Shown here one piece after another: positions 51,789-63,635 of a stretch of 64,000 bases of DNA; positions within the stretch are counted from its first letter, which is position 1; each line of letters starts with the position of its first letter. The translations under genes and the position numbers were made by a program. This DNA is from JACVRW01 sp963808775 (GTDB taxonomy: Bacteria; Actinomycetota; Thermoleophilia; Solirubrobacterales; Thermoleophilaceae). The notes under the pieces are model-generated. The model was not told the DNA's origin. It saw nothing but the letters and a program-made list of their open reading frames with translations, and ran no database searches. The stretch is taken from positions 1 to 64,000 of the forward strand of contig CAWEGR010000002.1 of assembly GCA_963808775.1 (NCBI GenBank), written 5' to 3'.

Positions 51789-52250
51789 CTAGGCCGTGCT
51801 GACCGGCTCGCCGGACGAGGCGGGCTCGCTCGGCGTGGTCGTGCCGGTGTACTCGAACTCCTCCTCGGCGCCGAACAGCGCGTCGAGGACCTTCTTGCGG
51901 AGCCCCTCGCTCGCGACGAGGGCGATGCCCGCGCCGACGATGGCGACCAGGAGGAGCCGGCGCTTGCGCCCCTTCCTCTTCTTCGCTCCGCGCAGCTGGT
52001 CGGCGGCGTCCTTCAGGGAGCTCGCCGCGTCCTTCAGCTCGCGCTGCACCTTCTTGTCGTCGAGCGCCTTGGCCGGGCCCTTGCCGTTCACTCGCCCGTA
52101 CGCCTTGCGGGCCGACACGAACGCGTTGCGCAGGTTGTCCCGCAGCTCGTCGTCCTCGATCAGCCGCTGCACGTACTGATTCGAGCGAACGGCCGATGCG
52201 GCGGCGTACGCTCCGGCGCCGGCCTTCACGGCCTTCTTCTTTGCTGCCAT
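51789..52250 (-). CDS. Basic helical protein with one membrane segment
   Basis: 153 residues from ATG 52250, with GGAGAG 4 nt upstream. Ala/Lys-rich start, charged helices (VQRLIEDDELRDNLRNAFVS, ALDDKKVQRELKDAASSLKD), a Lys/Arg cluster (RGAKKRKGRKRR) and one membrane helix (LLLVAIVGAGIALVAS), then a short acidic Thr/Ser end. Not recognised; looks like a small membrane-bound coiled-coil protein downstream of lon. Confidence 0.65.
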   Translation of the reverse strand: MAAKKKAVKAGAGAYAAASAVRSNQYVQRLIEDDELRDNLRNAFVSARKAYGRVNGKGPAKALDDKKVQRELKDAASSLKDAADQLRGAKKRKGRKRRLLLVAIVGAGIALVASEGLRKKVLDALFGAEEEFEYTGTTTPSEPASSGEPVSTA

Positions 52251-52298
52251 TGCTCTCCTCGATCCGCCTTCTGGTGCGGACACTCTACCCGGATATGC

Positions 52299-54688
<2,390 letters not shown>

Positions 54689-54689
<1 letters not shown>

Positions 54690-55129
54690 CAGCTCTCCTC
54701 GATCGGCACTCGCCGCACGTCCGTCTCGGGACGCGCGAGCGGGATCTCGACCTCGAGGATGCCGTCCTCGTATGAGGCGCGGGCGGCGTCGGCCACCACG
54801 TCGGCGCCGAGCTCGACGAGCCGGCGGAAGGGGCCGTGCTCGATCTCGATCTGCTGGTAGAGCCGCCCGGTCGCCGCGGCCGGTCGCCGCTCCCCTGCGA
54901 TCAGCAGCCGGCGCCCGCGGATCTCGAGGGCCACGTCGCCGATCTCGATCCCGGCGAGGTCCGCCTTGACGACGGCACGCGGCGGATCGTCCGCGTAGTA
55001 GACGTCCACCTGCGGCGAGAAGCCACCCCCGCGCAGGCCCGTCTGGCGCTCGAAGACGTCCCCGAAGAGCTCGTCGATCTCGCGCCGCATCCGGTCGAAG
55101 TTCGCGAACAGGTCGCGCTGGCGGCTCAC
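54689..55129 (-). CDS. Hsp20/alpha-crystallin small heat-shock protein
   Basis: 146 residues from GTG 55129: RMRREIDELFGDVFERQTGL, then the alpha-crystallin domain FSPQVDVYYADDPPRAVVKA, DLAGIEIGDVALEIRGRRLL, GPFRRLVELGADVVADAARA, SYEDGILEVEIPLARP. ATP-independent holdase. Directly coupled to lon; an hsp20-lon operon links holding and degradation of unfolded proteins. Confidence 0.93.
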
Positions 55130-55160
55130 GCGGGCCGAGGATACCCGCGCGGCGGAGGCG

Positions 55161-57102
55161 CTACGCGAGCCGCGCCGCCAGCGCCCGCGCGTTCATCAGC
55201 GCGAGCGCCTCGATCGTGACCATCGGGTTGACGCCGGTCGCGGTCGGGAATGCCGAGCCGTCGCAGACCACGAGGTCGCGGACCGCCCAGGTCTGGCCGT
55301 TCGGGTCGCAGACGGAGGTTCCGGGCGTCCCGCCCATGCGCGCGCTGCCCATGATGTGGAAGGAGACGGGCTGGGCCTGGCCGGGGCCCCAGCCGCAGGC
55401 ATCCGCGTCGCGCATGAAGCTCGCGCGGTCGCCGCGCCGGCCGGGCTCGTAGGCCACCCAGCGGGAGTGGGAGGAGTAGACGACCCGCGCGCCCATCGCC
55501 TCGACCAGCTCGGCCCCGCCCTCGATGCCGCGGCGCAGGTGCGCCACGTCCTCGCGGGTCAGCGCGTAGCGCACCACCGGCTCGCCGTCGCGTCCGACCC
55601 TCACCTCGCCCTCACCGTGGTCGCGCAGCAGCACCCCCACGCCCGCGGTGTAGGGGAGCGCCTGCATCAGCTCCTGGTGCGCGCGGCCGCCGCGCCAGGG
55701 CGAGAAGCTCAGGAGGATGCTCGGCGGGATCGCCACGTGCTCGTACTTGACCCCGTAGCCGCTGCCATCGAGGTCGGCGTGCTGGTCCGAGAACGTCGCC
55801 GACAGCATCCCCTCCCAGGGCCGCACCTGCTCGTCCATCTGGCCCCAGACGACCATCACCGGGTGGAGCCGCAGGTGCTTGCCGAGCGCGGGCGAGCGCA
55901 CCCCCGAGCGGTGCAGCAGCGCGGGCGTGTGGAGCGCACCCGCCGCGGCCACGACCGCCCGCGAGCGGACCACGACCCGGTGGCCGGCGGCTGTGCGCGC
56001 CTCGACGCCGCGGGCGGTCGAGCCCTCGACGATCACCCGCTCGGCCCGCGTGTCCACGAGCATGCGCGCACCGCGCTCGTGGGCGTCGGCGAGCCAGGTC
56101 CTGAGCGTCGACTGCTTCGCCCCGATCTGGCAGCCGTAGTGGCAGAGGCGGCAGACCTCCTCGCGGCAACCGCGCACGTTGCGCTTCATCACCTGCGAGT
56201 CCCAGCCGAGCGTGTCGAGGCCGCGCCGCAGCGCCAGGTCGCGGGCGCTCGGGACGCTGTTCTCCTCGTTGACCGAGATGCGCTCCCAGACCGCCTCGGT
56301 GGCCTCGTCGAACTCCTCGCCGCCGACGCCGGTCACGCCCATCGACGCCCACTCGCGGCGCACGTGCTCGGGCGTCCGGAACGAGAACGTGTAGTTCACG
56401 ACGGTGCCGCCGCCGAGGCAGGATGCCGGCGAGCAGGCCGATGCTGCCGTCGTGCGAGGTCATCCCGCCGGCGTTCAGGTAGAGCCGCTCGAAGCCGGAG
56501 AGCTCGTCGCCGTGGAAGTCCCTCTCCGTGTAGTGGCCGCCGGCCTCGATCACCACGACGTCGAGGCCCGCCTCGGCGAGCACCGCCGCGGCCGTTCCGC
56601 CTCCGGCGCCCGAGCCGACGATCGCGACGTCGCATTCGAGCTCCGTGTCGGCGTCGACCGCGAGCGGCTCGATACCGGGCGGCGGCGGGTCCACCGGCGG
56701 CCCGAGCGGGCCGGGATAGCCCATCGACTCGAGCACGGGGTTGCCGCCGTCCGTGCCGTAGTAGGCGAGCAGGGAGCCCTTGCGGAGCGCCTGGAAGGCC
56801 GCGCGCCGCTGCGGCACGCGGCTGTCGGCCCAGGACAGGAGCACCCGCTCGCGCTCGGCCTGCGAGAGCGACGAGAAGCGATTGACCCCGCCGCCGGCGA
56901 TCGCGGTCAGGAGGTGCGTGTCCCAGAGCCCGAGGAGCTGCCCGACCTGGCGGCGCTCAGACGCGCGCGGGTTGCGGTCCACGAGGCCGAGCAGCCGGTC
57001 CGGCACGCCCAGCTCGGTGGCCGACGGCAGGCCCTCGCCTCCCGGCGCAAAGGTGTCGCAGATCGAGTCGAGCGCTCTGCGGGCCCGCGCCGGCAGCCTC
57101 AA
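55161..57102 (-). CDS. GMC-family long-chain alcohol oxidase-like flavoprotein (frameshifted)
   Basis: About 645 residues. An N-terminal helical region typical of long-chain fatty-alcohol oxidases (LDSICDTFAPGGEGLPSATE) precedes the FAD loop DVAIVGSGAGGGTAAAVLAE and IEAGGHYTERDFHGDELSGF. The frame changes at 56405-56425, after GLLAG; the other frame gives SCLGGGTVVNYTFSFRTPEH, HYGCQIGAKQSTLRTWLADA, VAAAGALHTPALLHRSGV, and the C-terminal PVSFHIMGSARMGGTPGTSV and GVNPMVTIEALALMNARALA. Start TTG 57102 overlaps the upstream TGA (TTGA). Substrate is inferred only from family. Confidence 0.85.
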
Positions 57103-57896
57103 AGGTCGTAGACCCTTCCCTCCTCGGCCACCTCGACCGGTCCGCCGAAGGTTCCCTCCGCCTCCTCCTTCGCCCACTTCCAGTCGAGCTCGTCCGAGAT
57201 GTGGGTGAGCACGAGCCGCTTGGCGCCGGCATCGCGCGCCAGCTCGCCCGCCTCGCCCGGCGTCAGGTGCCCGCGCATGCCGGTGCGCTCCGGCCGCGGC
57301 AGCGTGGCCTCCACGAGCATCAGGTCGGCGTCGCGCGCGAAGCCGTTGAGCGCGTCCGTGGGGCTCGAGTCGGCCCCGTAGACGATCCGGCCGCCGGTGC
57401 CGTCCGCGCGCTCGATCGCGATCGCGAACGTCTCGCAGAAGTGCGGCACCTCCTGGAAGCGCAGCCGCAGCGGCCCGACCTCGGGCTGGTCCTCCTGGCT
57501 GTACTCGCGCAGGTGGAAGGCGTTCTCGATCAGCTCCTCGGGACCCCAGGCCCCCGCCACGCGGCGGAACGTGTCGCGCGCGCCCGGCGGCACGTGCAGG
57601 TCAGGTCGCGCCGGGTGATCGGTGCCCGGCCAGCGATCAACCGGGACCGGCTGCTGGCGAGGCGCGTAGGTCAGCGCGTAGGAGTACGGGACGAGATCGA
57701 GGAAGTGATCGGCGTGCAGGTGCGAGATGACGACCGCGTCGAGGTCGATGTAGTCCATCCGCTCGCGCAGCTTCGCCATCACGCCGTTGCCGCAGTCCAT
57801 CAGCAGGGCAGTGCCGTTGTCCTCGATGAGGTAGCCAGAGCACGCGCCGCCGGCGTCCTGCCAGGAGGGCGACTTGCCCAGGATCGTGAGCCGCAT
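57099..57896 (-). CDS. Metallo-beta-lactamase-fold hydrolase (RNase Z-like)
   Basis: 265 residues: MRLTILGKSPSWQDAGGACS, GYLIEDNGTALLMDCGNGV, metal motif VVISHLHADHFLDLVPYSYA, second-sphere VPHFCETFAIAIERADGTGG, RIVYGADSSPTDALNGFARD and LTHISDEL. The HxHxDH set and the final His match the RNase Z/arylsulfatase-like MBL group. First gene of the MBL-GMC unit, coupled by TTGA. Confidence 0.87.
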   Translation of the reverse strand: MRLTILGKSPSWQDAGGACSGYLIEDNGTALLMDCGNGVMAKLRERMDYIDLDAVVISHLHADHFLDLVPYSYALTYAPRQQPVPVDRWPGTDHPARPDLHVPPGARDTFRRVAGAWGPEELIENAFHLREYSQEDQPEVGPLRLRFQEVPHFCETFAIAIERADGTGGRIVYGADSSPTDALNGFARDADLMLVEATLPRPERTGMRGHLTPGEAGELARDAGAKRLVLTHISDELDWKWAKEEAEGTFGGPVEVAEEGRVYDL

Positions 57897-57913
57897 GTAG
57901 CGACTCTACGTGC

Positions 57914-58117
57914 TCAGGCGTTCGGCTGGGGAAACGCGTATGTCGCGCTGGTGCGCTCGGATCTGAAGACGAATGCGAGCTGCCGCTCGGGAGCGAGACC
58001 GCGCTCGGCGGGCCGGAACGTCGTGCAGGGGCGCCCGAGGTTCAGCGCGCAGAGTTGGTTCTGATGGAAGTAGCAGTCCTCGCAGCGGGCGGGCTTTCCC
58101 TTGGGCACGTCCGCCAT
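57914..58117 (-). CDS. Small Cys-rich protein, zinc-binding candidate
   Basis: 67 residues: MADVPKGKPARCEDCYFHQN, QLCALNLGRPCTTFRPAERG, LAPERQLAFVFRSERTSATY AFPQPNA. Four cysteines (CxxC-x10-C-x7-C) plus His suit a single zinc or Fe-S site. Family not recognised. Ends 17 nt upstream of the MBL gene start, so likely cotranscribed. Confidence 0.68.
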   Translation of the reverse strand: MADVPKGKPARCEDCYFHQNQLCALNLGRPCTTFRPAERGLAPERQLAFVFRSERTSATYAFPQPNA

Positions 58118-58238
58118 GCTGCAACAGGACGGCGGCGGAATCCAGCCGCCGTTTGCCGCACGTTGCAGGGTCGTCCGGAGGGGCCCCGCTAGGAGCGCGT
58201 TTTTCAGGGGGGCGAAGTTTGGGCATTGCGATGGACCC

Positions 58239-59159
58239 ATGGAGCTGATCACCGGAGCGAGCGGATATGTGGGCTCCCGCCTGCTGCGCCGCCTGGCCGC
58301 GGAGGGCCGGCCGCTGCGTGCCCTGGCGCGGCGCCCGGAGCGCGTCGAGGCCACCTCCGGCGTGGACGCCGTGCGCGCGGACCTGCTGACCGGCGACGGG
58401 CTCGCCGGCGCGCTCGAGGGCATCGAGACCGCCTACTACCTCGTCCACTCGATGGAGCCCGCGGCCGGCGTGGACTCCGGCTTCGCCGCGCGTGACCGCC
58501 ACGCGGCGGAGCGCTTCGCCGCGGCCGCGGCGGCCGCCGGCGTCGAGCGGATCGTCTATCTCGGCGGCATGGCCCCGGCCGGCCCCCACTCCGAGCACCT
58601 GGGCTCACGGCTCGAGGTCGAGGAGATCCTGATGGCGGCGGTGCCGCGGTCGACGGCGCTGCGAGCGTCGATCGTGATCGGGGCGGGCTCCTCGTCCTTC
58701 CGCGTGCTCGTGCGGCTCGTCGAGCGCCTGCGCGTGCTGCCGCTCCCGCGCTGGCGCGCGAACCGCACCCAGCCGATCGACGAGCGCGACGTGATCGAGT
58801 TCCTCGCTCGTACCCCAAACACGCCCGCGGCCGCCGGGCGGGCCCTGGACGTGTGCGGTCCCGACGTGATGACCTACGGCGAGATGATCGAGCGGATCGC
58901 GGAGGCGATGGGAGTCGGCCGCATGCCCGTGGGCCTCGGCGTCTCGCTGACGCCTCCGGCGAGCGCGGTGGTCGCCGGCGTGACCGGTCAGCCGCTCGAG
59001 CTCGTACGTCCTTTGATGGAGAGCCTCGAGTCCGACATCCTCCCCGCCGACCCCGGCGAGGCGCCGCGCCTGTACGGCCTGCGCCCGCGCGGCTTCGACC
59101 GTGCCGTCGAGCACGCGCTCGCAGAGTGGGAGCGCACCGAGGAGCTGGGCGCGCGGTGA
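58239..59159 (+). CDS. NAD(P)-binding NmrA/epimerase-like protein
   Basis: 306 residues, atypical short-chain dehydrogenase: LITGASGYVGSRLLRRLAAE (GxxGxxG), VRADLLTGDGLAGALEGIET, AYYLVHSMEPAA, VERIVYLGGMAPAGPHSEHL, QPIDERDVIEFLA, CGPDVMTYGEMIERIAEAMG. The YYLVHSM pattern marks the DUF2867/Rv-type NAD(P)H-binding group; no clear YxxxK. Coupled by GTGA to the SRPBCC gene, as these domains are sometimes fused. Confidence 0.85.
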   Translation: MELITGASGYVGSRLLRRLAAEGRPLRALARRPERVEATSGVDAVRADLLTGDGLAGALEGIETAYYLVHSMEPAAGVDSGFAARDRHAAERFAAAAAAAGVERIVYLGGMAPAGPHSEHLGSRLEVEEILMAAVPRSTALRASIVIGAGSSSFRVLVRLVERLRVLPLPRWRANRTQPIDERDVIEFLARTPNTPAAAGRALDVCGPDVMTYGEMIERIAEAMGVGRMPVGLGVSLTPPASAVVAGVTGQPLELVRPLMESLESDILPADPGEAPRLYGLRPRGFDRAVEHALAEWERTEELGAR

Positions 59160-59590
59160 AGGTCGAGCGCACGGTCGACGTGGCCGCCCCGCCGCGGAAG
59201 CTCTACGACGTGGTGATGGACCCGGAGCGGCTCGGCGACTGGGTGACGATCCACCATCACCTCGAGGACGCGCCGAAGGGCACCCTGCGCAAGGGATCGA
59301 AGCTGACTCAGTGCCTGAAACTGGCGGGCCGAAAGTTTCGTGTGCACTGGACCGTTGTCGAGAACGATCCGTGCAGGCGAGTCGTGTGGGAGGGCCGCGG
59401 CCCGGTCGCCACGCATGCCCGTGTGGTGTACGACTTTGCCGAGAATGGGGCGGGCACGCGCTTTTCCTACAAGAACGAGTACGACCTGCCGGGAGGACCG
59501 CTCGGACGGGTGGCCGGCAAGGCGGTGTTCAAGGTCACGGAAAAGGAGCTGGAGGGCTCCTTGCAGCGTCTCAAGTCACTGGTGGAGTAA
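59156..59590 (+). CDS. SRPBCC-family protein
   Basis: 144 residues from GTG 59156: VERTVDVAAPPRKLYDVVMD, PERLGDWVTIHHHLEDAPKG, FRVHWTVVENDPCRRVVWEG, GAGTRFSYKNEYDLPGGPLG, KELEGSLQRLKSLVE. Bet v1-like cavity fold that binds a hydrophobic ligand. Operon with the NmrA-like gene suggests a shared small-molecule or lipid role. Confidence 0.85.
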   Translation: MKVERTVDVAAPPRKLYDVVMDPERLGDWVTIHHHLEDAPKGTLRKGSKLTQCLKLAGRKFRVHWTVVENDPCRRVVWEGRGPVATHARVVYDFAENGAGTRFSYKNEYDLPGGPLGRVAGKAVFKVTEKELEGSLQRLKSLVE

Positions 59591-59609
59591 CTGTTACGGT
59601 TATTCCACG

Positions 59610-59976
59610 ATGGCTGACTTCCTGGATGAGAAGCGCAAGGAAATAGACGCACGGCTGCGCGAGCTGCGCCCGCTGGTCGACGAGTACCACCGGCTCGAGA
59701 AGGCCGCGGCGGCCCTGTCCGGAGTCGGCACGACCTCCGCCCCGCGTCGCCGCGCCCGCCGCACGGGCACGGGCACCGGCCGGCCGCGGACGCCCCCGTG
59801 GCAGCGGCACGCGCGCGAAGCAGGCTCTCGAGCTCGTCCGCGCGCGCCCGGGCATCACGATCCCGGACCTCGCCGACGCGATGGGGATCCAGGCGAACTA
59901 CCTCTACCGCGTCATGCCGACCCTCGAGTCCGAGGGCCAGGTCGTGAAGCGGGACAAGGGCTGGCACCCGGCGTAG
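59610..59976 (+). CDS. Winged-helix protein with coiled-coil N-terminus (frameshifted)
   Basis: About 121 residues. N-terminal charged coil (DFLDEKRKEIDARLRELRPL, VDEYHRLEKAAAALSGVG), basic linker (RRRARRTGTGTGRPR), frame change at 59790-59812, then in the other frame a winged helix: AKQALELVRARPGITIPDLA, DAMGIQANYLYRVMPTLESE, GQVVKRDKGWHPA. Probably a small DNA-binding or structural regulator; not assigned. A TACGGT box (59595-59600) is 9 nt before ATG 59610, so leaderless. Confidence 0.72.
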
Positions 59977-59995
59977 CCCGCCGCGCCGGCGCCTC

Positions 59996-60968
59996 TCAGC
60001 TCACGAGCCCGAGCTCCCTCACCGCGTCGCGCTCGCCCTTCAGCTCGTCGACGGTCGCGTCGATCTTCGAGCGCGCGAAGTCGCCGATCTCGAGGCCCTG
60101 CGTCGATCGCGTAGGAGCCACCCGTGCAGCGCACCGGGAAGCTCGACACGATGCCCTCCTCGACGCCGTAGGAGCCGTCTGAGGGGATCGCCATCGAGCG
60201 CAGGCCGTCGGCGCCGAGGACCCAGTCGCGCACGTGGTCGATCGCCGCGTTGGCCGCGCTCGCGGCCGACGACGCGCCGCGCGCCTCGATGATCTCGGCG
60301 CCGCGCTTGCCCACGCGCGGGATGTACTCGTTCTCGTACCAGTCCATGTCGACCCTGTCGGCGGCCCGCTCGCCGTTCACCGTCGCGTTGAAGAGGTCGG
60401 GGAACATCGTCGGCGAGTGGTTGCCCCAGACGACGAGGTCCTGGACGTCCTCGACGCCCACCCCGACCTTCCCGGCGAGCTGCGCCACCGCGCGGTTCTC
60501 GTCGAGGCGCGTCATGGCGGTGAAGCGCTCGCGCGGGATGTCGGGCGCGTGCGAGAGCGCGATCAGCGCGTTCGTGTTCGCCGGGTTGCCGACCACGAGG
60601 ATGCGCACGTCGCCGGCGGCGCCCGAGTTCAGGGCCTCGCCCTGCGGCTTGAAGATCTGGCCGTTCGCCTCGAGCAGGTCGGCGCGCTCCATGCCCTTCG
60701 TGCGCGGGCGCGCACCCACGAGCATGGCCACGTTCACGCCGTCGAAGGCCCTGACGGGATCGTCGAAGATCTCCGTCGAGGCGAGCAGCGGGAACGCGCA
60801 GTCCTGCAGCTCGAGCGCCGTGCCCTCGGCGGCCTTGACGGCCTGCGGGATCTCGAGCAGGCGCAGGTCGATCTTCTCGTCGGGCCCGAGCATCTGCCCG
60901 GACGCGATGCGGAACAGGAGCGCGTAGCCGATCTGGCCGGCCGCGCCCGTGACTGTGACGGTTGCCAT
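59996..60968 (-). CDS. mdh: Malate dehydrogenase (C-terminal frameshift)
   Basis: About 324 residues: VTVTGAAGQIGYALLFRIAS NAD loop, MLVGARPRTKGMERADLLEA mobile loop, VVGNPANTNALIALSHAPDI, MTRLDENRAVAQLAGKVGV and VWGNHSPTMFPDLFNATVNG with catalytic His. Near 60100-60106 an indel breaks the end; the other frame gives GLEIGDFARSKIDATVDELK, GERDAVRELGLVS and TGA at 59996. TCA-cycle malate oxidation. ATG directly abuts the icd stop. Confidence 0.95.
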
Positions 60969-62051
60969 CTAGCGGTTCATCTCCTCGATAACGGCGTCTG
61001 CGAACTGTGAGGTACCCACGGCGGTGGGGTCGTCACGCGTCGGCTTCAGGTCGTAGGTGACCTTCTCGCCCTTGCGGATCACCTCGGCGATGCCGCGCTC
61101 CATGCGCTCGGAGGCCTCGCTCTCGCCCAGGTGCTTCAGCATCAGCACGCCCGAGAGCATCAGCGCGGTCGGGTTAACCCTGTTCTGGCCCTTGTACTTG
61201 GGCGCGGAGCCGTGGGTGGCCTCGAAGATCGCTCCGGTGGTGCCGATGTTCGCGCCCGGGGCGAGGCCGAGCCCGCCGATCATCCCGGCGCCGAGGTCCG
61301 ACACGATGTCGCCGTAGAGGTTCGGCAGCACGATCACGTCGTACTCCTCGGGCCGCGAGACGAGCTGGTTGCAGAGGTTGTCGATGATGCGGTCCTCGAA
61401 CTCGATGTCCGGATGGCGCTCGGCCACCTGGCGCGCCACCTCGAGGAACAGCCCGTCCGAGAACTTCATGATGTTGGCCTTGTGCGCGGCCGTGACCTTG
61501 CGCCGGCCGTTCTCCTCCGCGTACCTGAAGGCCGCCTCGACGATGCGGTCGGAGCCGGCCACCGAGATCGGCTTGATCGAGATGCCCGACTCCTCGCGCG
61601 TGGGCGAGTCGAGCTCGTCGGCGAGGAAGGAGCGCAGCTTCTCGACCTCGGGCGAGCCCTTCTCGAACTCGATGCCCGCGTAGAGGTCCTCCGTGTTCTC
61701 GCGCACGATCACGATGTCCGTCTCCGGGAAGCGCGTGCGCACGCCCTCGTAGGCCTTGCACGGGCGGATGCAGGCGTAGAGGTCGAACTCCTTGCGGAGC
61801 GCGACGTTGATCGAGCGAAATCCGGAGCCGACGGGCGTGGTGGTCGGGCCCTTGATCGCCACGCCGCGCTCGCGGATCGACGCGAGCGTGCGCTCCGGCA
61901 GCGGGTTGCCCTCGGCCTCGTAGACGTCCACTCCTGCGTCCTGGAAATCCCAGTCGAACTCGGTGCCGGTGGCCTCGAGCACGCGCTGGGTTGCCTCGGC
62001 GAGCTCGGGCCCCGTGCCATCGCCCGGGATGAAGGTGACTGCGTGAGCCAA
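60969..62051 (-). CDS. icd: Isocitrate dehydrogenase, NAD-type family
   Basis: 360 residues: VTFIPGDGTGPELAEATQRV, KGPTTTPVGSGFRSINVALR, ACIRPCKAYEGVRTRFPETD, VIVRENTEDLYAGIEFEKG, RRKVTAAHKANIMKFSDGLF, DNLCNQLVSRPEEYDVIVLP, NLYGDIVSDLGAGMIGGLGL, ATHGSAPKYKGQNRVNPTAL. Beta-decarboxylating dehydrogenase. The IRPCK..GVRTR and VRENTEDLYAG segments favour isocitrate over 3-isopropylmalate, and pairing with mdh supports this. Cofactor NAD is inferred. Confidence 0.92.
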   Translation of the reverse strand: MAHAVTFIPGDGTGPELAEATQRVLEATGTEFDWDFQDAGVDVYEAEGNPLPERTLASIRERGVAIKGPTTTPVGSGFRSINVALRKEFDLYACIRPCKAYEGVRTRFPETDIVIVRENTEDLYAGIEFEKGSPEVEKLRSFLADELDSPTREESGISIKPISVAGSDRIVEAAFRYAEENGRRKVTAAHKANIMKFSDGLFLEVARQVAERHPDIEFEDRIIDNLCNQLVSRPEEYDVIVLPNLYGDIVSDLGAGMIGGLGLAPGANIGTTGAIFEATHGSAPKYKGQNRVNPTALMLSGVLMLKHLGESEASERMERGIAEVIRKGEKVTYDLKPTRDDPTAVGTSQFADAVIEEMNR

Positions 62052-62103
62052 GACGGCCCCTTTCAGGTTTCGGATCTCGGTGCTGAGCGGGCGAGTCTAT
62101 GAA

Positions 62104-62415
62104 TCAGGGCGTGCGACGCCTGAGCGTGAGCGCTCCGAGCACCAGCGGGAGCACTGTCACCGCCACCACGACCGCCACGTCGGCCCAGCCCGCGGCGCCG
62201 AGCGAGCCGTCGCTCGCGACCCGGTCGAGGGCGTCGTAGGCGTACGTGAGGGGGAGCGCGTACGAGATCGCCTCGAGCAGCGGCGCCATCTGGTCGCGGG
62301 GCACGAACAGGCCACACAGCAACAGTTGAGGCAGCTCGGGCCGAGCAGGCCCGTGATCCGGCCGGGCTCGACCTCCAAGTCGAGCCCGGGCAACGGGCCG
62401 AACCCTAGACTTGGT
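62104..62415 (-). pseudogene. Remnant of an ABC-transporter ATPase and ABC-2 permease pair
   Basis: The C-terminus of an ABC-2 permease is intact to its stop at 62104 (LCGLFVPRDQMAPLLEAISY, ALPLTYAYDALDRVASDGSL, VTVLPLVLGALTLRRR). Just upstream, in another frame, stands FGPLPGLDLEVEPGRITGLL followed by GPS, the residues right before a Walker A of an ABC ATPase. The rest of the ATPase and most of the permease are absent, as after a deletion joining the two genes, or an assembly collapse. A 9-bp hairpin GGGCTCGAC / GTCGAGCCC lies at 62367-62390. Confidence 0.65.
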
Positions 62416-62420
62416 GGAAG

Positions 62421-63584
62421 ATGTTCGGCGGCGGATCCATCCAGCTCGCGCGCATATTCGGGATCCGGATAGGCGTGGACATCAGCTGGTTCTTCGCGCT
62501 GTTTCTGATCATCTGGATGCTGTCGGGCTACTACGAGGACGTCGCGCCCGGCTCCAACGCCTTCCTGCTCGCCGCGGTCAGCGCCGCGCTCTTCTTCCTC
62601 TCGATCCTGCTGCACGAGTTCGGGCACGCGTGGGTCGCGCTCCGTAACGGGATCCCGATCGAGGGCATCGACCTGTGGCTGTTCGGCGGGGTCGCCAAGC
62701 TTGGGCGCGACAGCACCTCCCCGGGCGAGGAGTTCCGCGTCGCCGCGGCCGGGCCGCTCGTGACGCTCCTGATCGCGCTCGCCTGCCTGGGTCTCGGCTC
62801 CGCGCTATCGAGCACCTCGGAGGTGCTCGACAACGCCCGCTTCGACGACACGGCGTTCGGCGCCACAAATGCCGTGCTCGGCTACCTGCTCTCGATCAAC
62901 GTGCTCGTGCTGATCTTCAACCTGATCCCGGGCTTCCCGCTCGACGGCGGGCGGATCGCGCGCGCCATCGCATGGAAGATCAGCGGCGACCGCAACAAGG
63001 CGACCCGCTTCGCGGGCGTGCTCGGCCGCATCGTGGGCTATGGGCTCATCGGCGTGGGCGCGCTGCTGCTGCTCGGGGGCTCGGACTACGTCTTTACGGG
63101 CATCTGGCTCGCCTTCATCGGCTTCTTCCTGGCGCAGGCGGCGGGCTCGGCGGTCGCCCAGGCGAACCTCTCCGACCGGATCGGCGACATCCGCGTCTCC
63201 GACGTGATGGACGCCGAGCCCGTCGCGATCCCCGAGTCGCTCACGGCGGAGGAGGCGGAGACCGACTTCTTCCTCCGCTACCGCTGGCCCTGGTTCCCGG
63301 TCGTCGACCCCTACGGCCGGCTGGTGGGCGTCGTCTCGCACGAGGCGCTCGCCAGCGTGCCTCCCGGCGAGCGCTCCACGCGGCAGGTCGGAACGCTGAT
63401 GGCGCGCGACGACGGCTCGAGCGGGATGCGCGCGCAGGTCGAGGACAGCCTCGAGTCGCTGCTCGCGCGCGAGTCGCTCGGGCGTCTCGGAGCGGTGATG
63501 GCGGTCGACTCGGAGGGCGTCCTGCGCGGGGTCGTGACGATCGACGCCGTGCGCCGCGCGCTGCGCGGCGCCGCCCCTGCCTGA
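62421..63584 (+). CDS. M50 site-2 protease with CBS domains
   Basis: 387 residues, membrane zinc protease. FGIRIGVDISWFFALFLIIW, zinc site LSILLHEFGHAWVALRNGIP (HExxH), GIDLWLFGGVAKL, VLIFNLIPGFPLDGGRIARA (the second zinc Asp), further helices, then a cytoplasmic CBS pair (IRVSDVMDAEPVAIPESLTA, YRWPWFPVVDPYGRLVGVVS). Related to the actinobacterial Rv-type SpoIVFB group that cleaves membrane anti-sigma factors and can sense nucleotides through CBS. No substrate adjacent. Confidence 0.92.
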   Translation: MFGGGSIQLARIFGIRIGVDISWFFALFLIIWMLSGYYEDVAPGSNAFLLAAVSAALFFLSILLHEFGHAWVALRNGIPIEGIDLWLFGGVAKLGRDSTSPGEEFRVAAAGPLVTLLIALACLGLGSALSSTSEVLDNARFDDTAFGATNAVLGYLLSINVLVLIFNLIPGFPLDGGRIARAIAWKISGDRNKATRFAGVLGRIVGYGLIGVGALLLLGGSDYVFTGIWLAFIGFFLAQAAGSAVAQANLSDRIGDIRVSDVMDAEPVAIPESLTAEEAETDFFLRYRWPWFPVVDPYGRLVGVVSHEALASVPPGERSTRQVGTLMARDDGSSGMRAQVEDSLESLLARESLGRLGAVMAVDSEGVLRGVVTIDAVRRALRGAAPA

Positions 63585-63635
63585 GCGCGATGGCGGGGTC
63601 CCGCGGCGACTTCCATAGAATCGCGCCGGCCTCAC

